Assembly (NCBI RefSeq): GCF_019399895.1 | Contig: NC_091864.1 | Location: 10,270,001-10,334,000, forward strand | Source of the DNA: Cardiocondyla obscurior | Taxonomy: Eukaryota > Arthropoda > Insecta > Hymenoptera > Formicidae | DNA: 64,000 nt | Direction: 5' to 3' | Part shown: piece after piece, positions 1 through 11,674 of the stretch | Layout: every line of letters starts with the position of its first letter | Numbering within the stretch: position 1 is the stretch's first letter | Position numbers and translations under genes: made by a program | Notes under the pieces: generated by a model | Seen by the model: only the letters and a program-made list of their open reading frames with translations | Told to the model about the DNA's origin: nothing | Database searches by the model: none

Positions 1-1007
1 TTGGCACGCGACTTCGTTCCCCTTTTTTCTCTTCCACTCTTCTTTCCCCGCGCTTTCTACGTTTCACGTTATATACCGTGATCCTATATACCTGTAATAC
101 CTTCGTCCCGGGTTACCAGTCAAATTACGCTTTACGAGCAATTCGCGGCGCTAATACAAATTTAATAATCAACGGCAGCAAAACGCCGCACACGTACGAA
201 TCGGTGCCAGCACGGAGACTGAAGACGCGTATCAAAAGTTAATCTGTGAGAGACTCCATAAGTACTCGGCAAGGTTGGTGGTGGAGAGAGCGTGGTAGGG
301 AAGAAGCTATCCACGCTGCCTCGAGACGTGTCATCGTTTTTAGCTGTTACTGAGAAAAGGACAAGGCAGAGAAGAAGGAAGGATAAAGGTTAGATTAATC
401 CGCGAGGAGGTGATCGTCTCTCCCAGAATAGGTCCGATCGTGAGAGGACTACTTCTCCGTTAGCGGTATCTTTCGCTAAGCTCTCGGAAGTCTTTCTTTC
501 CCTGGGGAAATGAAAGAATATATTTTATATTTCCAATGTAGCATCCACCGGGACGGCCGGTTATTCAATGAATTATATGCCCCACTGCGCGAATAAATAC
601 AGAACTTGCTATATCGGAATACATCGCCGACTAGATGATTCGATTTGTTTTACATCACTTTGCGTATTTATTAAATGACATGAATTATTTATAAGGTGAG
701 CCTTGCACGTTAATCTAAACCGCGATATATTGTCCCCGCAAATTTATCAGACAAAACCTGGCCGTAGACAAACAATTTGTACCTTTCTAAAAATCTATTT
801 AAACGGTGCACTGTGAAATTTTTGTTGCCATTGTTTGTCATAAAAATTTTGACGTTCTGGAAAAAGTGCGCTAGAAAATTTCATGTTAGCGTCAGTGACG
901 CATTCGTTGGAAATTAGTCATCGCACTGACGTATACGTTGATTTCATTCGCGTTACGCTCGACCGTAACCTTCACACTTAAAACAAAAAATCTCCACCGT
1001 GTCTCTT

Positions 1008-1102
1008 ATGACGTGTTTATGATGGTTTAACCTGTTCGGAACCACTTACGGCAACGAGCTATAAATTCTTTGGAACAGGTTGAACTATCGCCATCACGTC
1101 AT
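1008..1102. repeat. Long imperfect inverted repeat (hairpin), 30-nt arms
   Basis: Arm 1008-1037 pairs with arm 1073-1102 at 24 of 30 positions by Watson-Crick pairing, plus three G-U pairs if transcribed, around a 35-nt loop. The longest uninterrupted blocks are ATGACGTG at the base and AACCTGTTC next to the loop. Pairing continues weakly for several bases outside the arms. Size and shape fit a small-RNA precursor or a MITE-like element. I recognise no known miRNA in either arm and see no target-site duplication. Confidence 0.75.
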
Positions 1103-3353
1103 GAAAAACGAGGCAGGAATTTTCAAGGATAACGCAATTTTATTCATTACAAAATAATTACAAGTAAACATAGAATTACGCAAAATGTTAATTGGTATTT
1201 TTAAGTAATATGCAATTATTTTCTGTATTTTCCAGTATCCGACAAACATTTCTCAACATTGAACAATTTTAGTAAAAATTATTATTGTGAATAATATTAA
1301 AAGAGGCAATTAGTATCTCGGCTTATTTTTATTTTAGTAAAAATCATCGAGCTTAAAATTTTAAATTGATTGCTAAACGAATTTTTTTTTACCGCAAACT
1401 ATATCGTCTGACTCATCGATCTTGACGTAAAGGGGAATTCACCGCTTATTTATGACATATTACAGAAAATTGCTTTTCCGCTTACTTGAGTCAGCGCGAT
1501 TAGGCAAAACCACAGTTTGGATAAGAAATAAAATTAATAAAACACATATCTGAGAAAAGAAATGTTGTGCGTTCTGATTGCGTGTTTTAGATCACAAGAA
1601 AATTGCATACTTAATTTTTTTCGTATACCGATATCACGATGTGTCATCATGTGGCGAAGGAAAAAGTTAATTCAACGAAATAAACAGTATTAAACAGAAA
1701 GCATAACTTTTCAATAATAATTTTTATCCTCTATCGTAACAGATAATTACATTAATCATATCGTGTATTAATAATCACAGTATTATTTTTCAATATGACG
1801 ATAATATTTCCAAGTAAATACGGTTTTAATTTCAAGTAAATTACATTACATCCAAGTAAGTTTCTGAAATATATATACGTTTATGACATAGACTCTATGT
1901 AATAGCAACAAGTTCAATGATATATGTATGTATATTCAAAGAGGGAATTTCGGTTGATGAGACGCTGCATACCTTCTACGTAACTGAAAGGAGGACTGAA
2001 GTAAGCACAAAATTATATTAAATATTGTAGCAAATATTCAATATAAATAATAGATTTACTTAATCGACAAAAAGTTTTGCAAGTGAATCTGCATTATCTT
2101 TACTTGCAATATATTGAGTTACCGCGAAACAGTTTCCGGAATATGTTGGAAGGAAGTACAAATTTGACATTTATAAATTCCACTTAATATCTGCTTCTAA
2201 TTTCTCTATACAAAGAAGAGTTATTATGAATTGCATCGATAATTCTTAATCTTTTAAAAATTGTCTGTCAATAGTTTATAAAAATTTGCGAATGCACATG
2301 TTATACGAACGTTCATATGTCTGTACATATGTATATTTACAAACGTCGCTAATAATTTTAGAGTTAGAAAAAATAGTGTAATGCAATCGGCCGATATATG
2401 CATATGCGAGCGTGTTATCACAAGATAACAGTTTAATGTTTTCAACGTTATGCAGTATATGATAAAGATACAGAATATTTTAATGAATAAATAACCATAA
2501 TATTACGCAATACACTATTATTGCAATTGAGTACTGAATTAAATATAATACGCGTGTACTTTTTCCTGGATATTAAAAAAATACGAAATATACTTAATTA
2601 TTAAATTAAATTAGTCATACTTGTAGCACAAACAAATGAAGTAACTGCAAATAATTCAACAATGAATACGTCATATGTATAAGAACCAGGAAATCTAATG
2701 CAATTATTAGTCATACTTCTAACGAATTCTGTTCTTTTTCCCGTTATTTATTGCTGCTGCTCTTACAATTTCTGTGTGAATTTTTCTTCGCTCTCTCACT
2801 TCTGTTTAACGATTATAAAATGCTCCAGGAGTGATTTGTATAAATATAAGAGTGTTCCTATCGACGTCATTTGTCTTAATAATCTCTCGACTTAAGGCCT
2901 CAATTAATCACTCATTGAAATCATGAATAATTTATTCGAGGAAAAAGAGATCGTACTTCCGAAAATGTCTTGCTTCAGCCGATCTTAATTCGTGCCGTCG
3001 AGACGAACCATTTGCTTCAGCCACTTTCATCGCCAGGCGACCGTTTTTTCTTTTTAATTACGTTTCAGTCCATTTCATTTAGAATTAATAACGGACCAAC
3101 TTATCGTGTTCAGCGCTCCGTAATAAGAGTATTAAATATTACCGCGGTTGAAATGGACATATGCTGCATAGGACAGTAACGAATTTGAAAACTGATATAA
3201 GCATTTGTAGCGACCATAGCATTATAACGAAATATTTTATTATTTAATTTCTCACGTTAAAAAAATTATATTAAATTCAAAATCTGTCTATATTTATGTT
3301 AGCGACTTTTACCTACAATTTTACTCTAACACAATGGAATAATTCAACGGATT

Positions 3354-3373
3354 AAAAAAAAAAAAAAAAAAAA
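3354..3373. repeat. Poly(A) tract, 20 nt
   Basis: Uninterrupted run of A on the plus strand followed by GGAAAAG. No open frame or retroelement sequence lies immediately upstream, so I treat it as a simple homopolymer. Confidence 0.9.
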
Positions 3374-3660
3374 GGAAAAGCACAGCAGAACTCTGATATT
3401 CTATGTCTCTGCATCGCCGAACAATAGTAAATCTTACTACTGATAATCGATGTGGACGTTTATGCATTTAACCGCGAATTTCAACTGACATCTATTGCGA
3501 AATGCCGGCGTGGTATTGGTGTGTGTATTATAAACGCAGGCGTCTATGTACGTGCTCTGATATTCAGTATACGTGAGTCCTTATTAACGACCACCACATG
3601 TACTGCGCTACTCGCATGGCATCGATTATTACTTATGGGTTGCGCTAAATTACTCACAAA

Positions 3661-3685
3661 GCGGCGGCGCCGCCGTCGCCGCCGC
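3661..3685. repeat. GGC/GCC trinucleotide palindrome
   Basis: GCC/GGC-rich block with a perfect 14-bp palindrome, CGGCGGCGCCGCCG, at 3662-3675, followed by more GCC units. It creates poly-arginine frames on both strands (87 and 70 codons) that are low-complexity artefacts. It sits in a GC-rich island, about 3640-3880, inside AT-rich DNA. Confidence 0.85.
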
Positions 3686-5470
3686 TGCGGTAACTTCGAA
3701 AGACAATCTCGATAATTTCGCTGACTTATCGTTGGCTTCCCACAGCCCTCCGGCATATCTAGACGGCTGTGCTGCGCGATATTTCCGCGGTTTGCCGATT
3801 AACTTACAAGTTACGGGACATGCTGACTTACAGCTCGACTGACGCGAGCTTCCTTCCGATTCGAAGCGCAATCTGCGATCGCCGGAGAAAATTCAATTAA
3901 TATGATTGGCCTGGTCTCAAACGTTGAGAATATTATGGAACTAACTGCTGGGTAAGGAGCGAACTTCGTGAAAGGAGAACCGAACGAGAACGCGAAAAGA
4001 AAATGCGTTATTTAGTAACTCAAAAAGATTTGTAATAATATTATATGGAAGCGTCTTCTAACGTTGTCGGATATTATAACTTTTTACCTTGCCGAATAAA
4101 AATTTTGTTTTTCAAACTGCTGACGGATTAAAAACAATGAAATATCCGTGTAATGAACCGGCAGTCCCGCCCTGGAAACGTTATTTGTTATTAATTGTCT
4201 TGATCCAGGACGGATTTCTTTTTAAAAGCTTCCGACAGTTGTACAGAATAAAATATCCTACATTTAACGGGAGATTTAACAAAGTGCACATTATGACATG
4301 CGGGGTTCAGCGGAGTAACGGCGCGTACCATTTTCATGTTATGCATTATGCAAAATTGTCAATGCATTATACTGTCCGCAATTGCATCAGCCGCAGCGGA
4401 CACTGCTCGCCGATGTATCTCGCAAAACGTTCGTTAAATTTATTAACAAATTGTACGCCGTAATTAATATCGGAAAAATTGATAATGATCCGCGACCGTC
4501 CGATTTCGAAAATTTCTCATTATGGTCAGCGAAATATTTTCCACGTCATCAAGAGCATCCCAGAGTAATGATCGTCATCTGAAAATTCTTTCCATTTTTT
4601 TTACCGTCCGTCCGTCTTGCCGAGTCGGAAATGCGTCTAACTAGAACGTGCACGCCTACCGCAAAGCCTAATGATGTTAGAAACGAGTGCCCGGCAACGT
4701 CAGTAAATCGTTTTGCCTACAACAAAGCTCGAGAGAGGAGTATGTTGAACTTGCTTAACCGCCGGCCGCCGCCTTCAGTCGCAGGAATGAATACCTCGCG
4801 CTTTTAACGACATGCTTTACTCGGTCTTCATTCGGTTAAGCGAAAACACTCGCAAGGATAAAGCGACGGCCGCCGCGCTTTATGAAAATTAGGATAGCCG
4901 ATATATAGGTAGCGAAGCCGCGAAATGTGCGGCGAACGAGAGGATGGTGTATACAGAGGAAAAGCGCGGGGGAGGCGTTTAGATGAGCGAGAGGGATGAG
5001 AACAAAGAGCGAGAAAGAGGGAGAGTGAGAAGTCGGTCGGAGGGTTGGTGAGTGTCGAGTGGAGAACCCGTTCCGGGAGCGCGGATGGTAGCTGAGAGTC
5101 CCGAGCGAGCTGTTTGCAGTTCCTTCCACAAGCCTCCAGTTTGCATTAGTTTGCATACGTGAGTGAAAGTTTAAAGTTTAGTAATTTAAACAGCCGCGCG
5201 GGCTGTCCCTTTTCCGAAACCCCGCTAGATACAAACCTGTATGTGTACGCGTATATTATATACGCATACGGTGGCGTGGCCCGCGTATGAACTTGCGCGG
5301 AATGCATTTTCCGTCTACGAATATTCAAGAATGTCCGTTTCCGTTGAAATTCACGCTGGGACCTGCTCGCTTGTCCTTTTGCTTTCGCACCTTTTTCTCT
5401 CGCTCTCCCTTTATCTTTCCTTCTTCTTCTCTATCACTTTATTAGCACGTTTCGAGAAATAAATGCTCAC
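3686..5470. other. Non-coding DNA with GC-rich, GA-rich block at 4.7-5.2 kb
   Basis: The sequence from 3900 to 4600 is ordinary, with no exon found. At 4920-5060 the plus strand is unusually purine-rich (GAGAG and GAGCGAG repeats, as bound by GAGA-type factors). It is followed by two TTTGCAT copies (5140-5146, 5150-5156) and a consensus-like donor, GTGAGT, at 5159-5164. This could be a promoter and untranslated first exon, but no coding exon was found to connect it to. Confidence 0.3.
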
Positions 5471-8400
5471 CGGTCTCCTCGTGACCGGGCCATCTCCTGA
5501 CGGAATACTCAAACCTCGGCGACACGTATGTACGCACGAATAATGCATTAGCATTTAGCTGGGTTACTAAAATTATTAAGTTTAATCTTTTGATTAATAA
5601 TGATAATTTCGACGATCCCCGAGCTGATAAAATAGAATAATAACATACTAAGTTACTTTCTCAGGGAAAATTTTGTAGCGACTATAGGAGCTTATTATTA
5701 ATGAGATAAGTAAATTTCTCTTTAACGTTTGAACTTATTTCTTAATAAACTAGTAGTAGCCTCGTCTTAAGAAAGACAGGGAGGCGAAGGAGGAGAGATA
5801 GCGAGCTTATAACAGCTTTAAAAGGAATGCGGAAAGTTTTAATTATAACTATAATACAATTTGTAAATATAAACGTATAAATTAAGCGTCTTATATTTAA
5901 TTTTTAAATGACATTTCGGAAAAAAAAAAAAAAATGTTCTACAACGTTAACGTTACAGAAAGATTGTACCGCACGATAAGAAACTTTGTATAAGAATTTC
6001 AGCTAATAACAGTCGCGTTTGTCTCTTCGCGGTTCGCGAGCACGGTCTCCACGAAAAACAGAAACTTGTTCTTTCCTTGCATAAACCCTCCCTCGTCAGT
6101 TTGACTTTTTCTCGATCGTCTTCCCTCTTGCCTGACGCATACGCGGCGGGATGACACACATACATATAGAAACGTATAAACGTCCTCCTTTTGCTCGCGA
6201 CTTTGCCACGATACCACTTTCAAGCTCGTAGTCGCTCATCCTCCGATCGTTCGTTCCTCCCTGTCGCGCACATCATCCCATTTTTCGCTTCTCCCTCGAC
6301 GCATATCTACGACGTGGTTATTTTTCGATAGAGGATTCGACATCGATACGTTATACCATCGCGAATACATTACCGGGTTGCCGAGCAATACGCACACGAA
6401 TGCATTACGCCCACCCCCCAGAATCTGCGCCTGGCTCGGCGGGTGTATATACGCGATTGTGATTTACGATATCGCAAACTACTTTTGAAGGGCCGTCCGA
6501 AAATGCGCGGTGGTTGCATTAAATTTCTAAACAGCGGCATGACCGCGACTCGTCGACGCTGTCTGCCGTCGTTGCTGCATTGCTGCAGACGTGCGGCTGC
6601 ATGAAGCGAAAACCCTTGGAGCGACTTACCCGGCAAACAAGTTATTTCCGTAAAATGCGGTAAAGTGGATTTCATACTCGCCAAATGCAAAAAGAAAAGC
6701 GACACTTACGCGCGATTTTCCGCCGATAGATCGAAATTTTTGCCAGTCTCTTAAGTACAGTATGATATTTTCGTATCTCACGAGGAACAATATCTGAATT
6801 GTCATTAAATCACATATTAATTTGTCACATTTTCTTTGAATCAAACTTTAGAAGTATATCTTAATAATTTTAACGAAATACGTCCAATATTACTTATCAT
6901 CTAATCATATAAAATTAAAATACATTTTTTTAATGAATAAAAATGATTTATTTTATATACTTCTAAGTTGCAACACGGCATGCACATTACGTAATCGAAA
7001 AACTGTTTGTTCAGTTTTGAAGTGATAGGATGAAAGTAGGAAGATGCCAGTTGAAAATTATTTATGTGAAGAAAATCTTGAGAGCGGAGGAGTACATTCC
7101 TCAGGGGAGGTATTTCACGAACACCAGGGCCTTAGGTGTAAATTGAAGAAGGGGAAAGCACGCCTTGGCACGCTCGCTATTTCGTGAGGCTTGTTGCGAT
7201 TAGATTTTCATCATATCGCATCTCTTTTCGTTATAAAAAACAACCGCTACCCGTGCATTATTTTTAACATCAAATTTATGTCAAGCGATATTGTGTCATA
7301 ACTATGAGCAATTAAACAAATAATAAAACTGATTTTGTAAAAAGATATTTATTAATTTGCTTTTAAACTTAAAACATTTTCGAAACATTAAAAAGTAGAA
7401 AAATATTAATTTAGCAGATACATATTTCAGTCATTTTTATGTATTATTATTTTTCAAGAGAAGCTGAACAAAATTTTGCAAATTATTATGTTAAAGGCAG
7501 AAAGTTAGAGGTTTCTACACAGAACTTTATATTATATTTCTTTCCAGAATTTCATTATTCATACAGTTCCTACTTTCTGAAGTATTTCATATTATAGATA
7601 CTATCACCTTAGAAACCACTTACATAATACAAACATATTATCATGCAAAGTATGGTACAAGAAACTCGTCATATGTGTGCTGCTTTGAAATACATACAAC
7701 AGTCGCCCATCGAATATGCATTAAAATAGGGTAACAGCGCATAACTTATTTTACACCGTAATAAAAAAATTAATTTATTACCAACACCAAACACGTCATC
7801 AAAAATCGAAATTTTATTTTAATAATTGACAGTTTGCAATAATATTTTTCAATTTAGCGTTATCAACTCTAACGTCTATCAATCTACTTCAAAAGGGGTG
7901 ATCGATACGTATTAAAGGCAAATAACGAACGGATCGTTTTCCAAAATAATCTACGAATCGATATATCACGGGGAGAACGTTTTACGGCGATTTTTTTTTA
8001 TACCCCCAATCCCGTTAGGTATTTAATTTTACGATTTTCTCTAAGATACGCCATTGGCTCCGATTTCCAACGCCGGTGGAAAAGCGCATCGAATGTACGG
8101 GCTGTTACGGGTACGTGCGCATCAGCCGGTACCACACCGTCCATTTCCGGTGTCTGGATAGCTTTGCGTTTGTAGCTTAGCTAGAGCCCGCCCTACTAAC
8201 GACGTCGTCTCGTTGTCGTCCTTTCGCCACTTCGAGGACTTCGACCCAGCATCCCGTTGCATTTACCGCTGATCCTAGATAGTTCTAGATTCCAAAGGAC
8301 TTCGCCTCCGCCGGCAGACAATTCCACTCTAGCTAAAATTGCTCTCGGCCTCCCAATCCACGGCTAATTTCATAGAGACGCGCGTCAAAGTCTGACAAAT

Positions 8401-10690
8401 TAACGGCCCAAGCTCATTACCTGTCGCGGCGTAATTACACGTATAAGGATTAGGCGTGCGGAAAATAGATATACCCGTCGTCCCGGATCATATAATGTCG
8501 CATCTCGTTGCGCGTGTCAAGATTCGCCCGGCGCGCTCACGATAGTCGTAACAGTAAAAATAATGATAACTTTTATCACGTCATGAAACGATGCGGATCG
8601 TCGCGGCAAAAATTCCATTTTCCACTACTTTCGCAAATAATGATTATAACGATAACGCCCAGTGCCTGCTTTTATTGCTCCGTGAGAAATGTGGATTGAC
8701 GTATTAGGACACCGCTATCGTTATAGATACATAGACAACACTAATGAGGAAAGATAATTTATCTCACGGTAGAGATTACAAAAAATTGGAGTCTTTGGTC
8801 TTAAGGACATGGCGCAATTACTTAATAATTTGCGGTAATTTTTTTGCACAGCGAAGAATAAAGAAAATAATTTAGAGATACGTAAAATTGTCACGTGCAA
8901 TGAGAGTGGCAATTACACGGTTCGGTTTGTATCTATCGTTTTCCGATCACTTTTCATTTGGTAGCCGTTAGTCTCTGTACGACTTGAGCTATTTTTTCGA
9001 ACTGGTTTCAACGTCAAAAACATTCCTGATCGAGTTTGGTTGAATCGGTCGGCGGTGCCAAACCAACCAGGACATTTCTGTGGTCGACGAGGATAACGAG
9101 TTAAAGTTCAGCAAGCTGTTTCTGGCCGTGTGAAGTAAGGTCTGATTAGAATGCGGATGAGGTCGATCGGTTCGTAGCGGTGAACATGTATATTCAACGC
9201 GGTTTCCACGAGAGGCATCGGAAAATCGATTTCGTACCTTAAAGCTTACTCCTCGAAGGGCAATGTTGAATAAAAGTACGCAAACTGATTTTAAAGCGTC
9301 GTTAAAACGCTTTAAAAGAACGTGGACAAGATTGTCACGTAATTTTGCGAAGAAAATTGTAGTAAATATTTCACGGGAAGTGTAATTTCCGATTTATTTT
9401 CAAACGCGCGGTGCGCGCACATTATTCGGTCAGGTAAATAATTTAATTATATTCCATTATAGAAATTTGATTATTTTATGCGATACAAGCAAAAAGATTA
9501 CATTATTTTGAAAAATTAATTGATAAGAGCTTAAGTCTCTAAAATTAATATTCGAAACATCTTAATTGTAATTACACGGTTTGAAATAATGCATTTAGAC
9601 GTTCAGGCAGAGAAAATTATAGCAAAGAAAAAGATTAAGTCGCTTGATGATGCAAATACATTTCGAAACGATTATTTATAATTTAATTTTAATGCGTTAA
9701 TAATTTGAGTAATTCTTTTTTTTATACATAAGGCAAAGGGTAGAAATTCTTGCCTAAGGTTATCGCGTGTCAAAACATGACGTTTTTGGTGTACTTGAGC
9801 GACTCGGTACCGAAGTACCTGCCAGACCGTCTTCTTGGACTGCTCGACTTTTATCGCTGATATCGAACGTATATACTTTATAGATTGTATTCAAGCACAA
9901 TGTCGAGATATATCTCGGAAGAATGTCGTTACCTTTCGCCATACGAGAGTGAGGTTTCCATTTGCGCCTTTCAACGAATTCTGCAGCGGGGTATTTCACG
10001 CTCGCTGCGTTTTTCTTTAGACGTTCGGTCGACCTTTATTCTCTTCCCAGAACACTAGTCAAAAGTCTTCTAGTATCAAGCGTGTGCACTCACAAAGTAC
10101 ATGAGAATCACGATTGACACTACAAGTTTCGATTTTATAGGAAAACTCACGCTATCACGGTATATGATAATCGATCCTAGTCAACCGTGATATCTATCAC
10201 TGTTATTTTTGTAAAAAAAAAAAAAAAAGAAGAAAAAAAATAGAAACAGCAGCAAATAATGTTAAAAATATATATTAATTTAATTTAAAATGATAGTAAA
10301 AATAATGTTATTCCGATACTTTGCCAATATCTGCTATTATTTGAAATTTTAGAATTATAAAGTTTGCTCGTAAAAATAAAAAAAGAAAAAAAAAACCAGA
10401 AAAGCTTCCCGTGGCGCAGAGGGATAGTACGTGGAAACAATGAGAAGAAAGACGAGCGGAGGATTACGGGAAGAGATTATAACGTCAGAAAGCGCTTATT
10501 ACGCGTCGCGACACGGTATTCTCTCAAGCGCGTAATATTATAAGTAAATCTAGCAATTTTAATAACCTGACAAGATTGTTAATAACAATAATAAGAGTTT
10601 TGGCTGTAATATAATTATCAGAATTATTTTTGAGTGTGTGACCAACGTGCAAAACAAATTGGGCCGGGAGTCAAGATTAGGATTACATAA
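5471..10690. other. Non-coding mosaic DNA
   Basis: No supportable gene. Contents: poly(A) at 5920-5934; a CpG-richer patch at 6000-6650; AT-rich DNA at 6840-7980; a GC-rich patch at 8040-8560 with no ORF of note; a perfect 11-bp stem with 7-nt loop at 9289-9317; an inverted repeat TATCACGGT (10153-10161) with ACCGTGATA (10184-10192); and A-rich tracts around 10213-10240 and 10375-10396. Confidence 0.55.
9289..9317. repeat. Perfect 11-bp stem-loop
   Basis: TTTTAAAGCGT (9289-9299) is the exact reverse complement of ACGCTTTAAAA (9307-9317), with a 7-nt loop. No gene is recognised next to it, so the role is unknown. It could be a chance cruciform in AT-rich DNA. Confidence 0.7.
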
Positions 10691-11659
10691 TGACGTAGAT
10701 AAACTTGCTCTGGCAAGACACGGCCGACAGTAAAATAGGGGCAATTAGGGAGAAAAAGACCGGGTATAAATATCGTCTGTGTCGACGGCGTGCGCGCAAG
10801 TACCGCACAGCATCCGGGAAATTATTGCGTGATTACCAGTGCGACCCGTTTGTTAAGCGATCGGGAACAAGTATACGAAAAGTATCCCGGCGCAGCCCTT
10901 AATCGCCGTGCACGGTGGGCTACAAAATAATCTTCCTTCCCTTAGTATTTCTCTCGCGAATTACCATTTCTGGCCGACATTCAACGATCTCATATCGGTA
11001 GCAATATCGGCGCGCCCTCGCATTATTCGTGCCCGCTCTTCTACATTCGGGTTTTGCACGATCACGCAAATCGTCGAATTATTCGTCGACCGAGCATCGC
11101 CAGCTCCGTCAGACTTTACTATTACGTATATACACCCGGCGCGCTGCTTCAACTTCTCTCCCTTCGTGATCTTAAAACCCGAATCGAATTATCATTTCCA
11201 AAGAAGCGTGGCCTCCTCATTTGCCGACTCTCATCCCATCGGCATTACGTTTACGATATTTTATCGGCGGCCACAAATAGTTAGAACCTAACCGTGACAC
11301 TCGAACGAGTATCTTAAGCTCAAAGGGCTTCTCGAGGTGCAGGTTAGCTGAAATTTGCACCTAGCTTTCGTGCCGATAAAACTGCTTTCTCGCCGTCGAC
11401 CCGACCTCCTCCACCCACGGAACGTTAAGAGGAGTTTTAAAAGCTCGAGCGTCACTTTTCTGAAAGAAGCCGGTGGATTCAGATTTTTCTTACGCTGGTG
11501 GAAGATTGGTCTCCGATGCGCGTCTAAAGAGTCCGCGAACAAGATGAACGCGTAAATTGCTTCAACTCAATTGCTATAATTTACGTAAAATGATCTTGAA
11601 GTGTTCATCAAACTCGTTAATGACGTCCGTTTTAAATAAATTAATTGCAACTTTAATGT

Positions 11660-11674
11660 GAGAGAGAGAGAGAG
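11660..11674. repeat. (GA)n microsatellite, 15 nt
   Basis: Seven and a half uninterrupted GA units, followed by AAAG. Short but perfect, in AT-rich DNA. Confidence 0.9.

Larger units (their letters stand above)
1..3600. other. Non-coding AT-rich DNA with hairpin and motif cluster near 0.85-1.1 kb
   Basis: No coding exon is supportable. The first 500 bp are moderately GC-rich; 1130-3350 is strongly AT-rich. The notable content is a TGACG-motif cluster (850-1101) and the long inverted repeat 1008-1102, listed separately. The short open frames (63-87 codons) have no recognisable domain or splice context. Confidence 0.6.

Noticed and set aside
1008..1102. Reading the hairpin as a mariner/Tc-type MITE
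   Set aside because: No TA or other target-site duplication at the arm ends and no second copy noticed in the window. Kept only as an unclassified hairpin.
3452..3756. Poly-arginine frames on both strands
   Set aside because: Direct products of the GGC/GCC repeat at 3661-3685.
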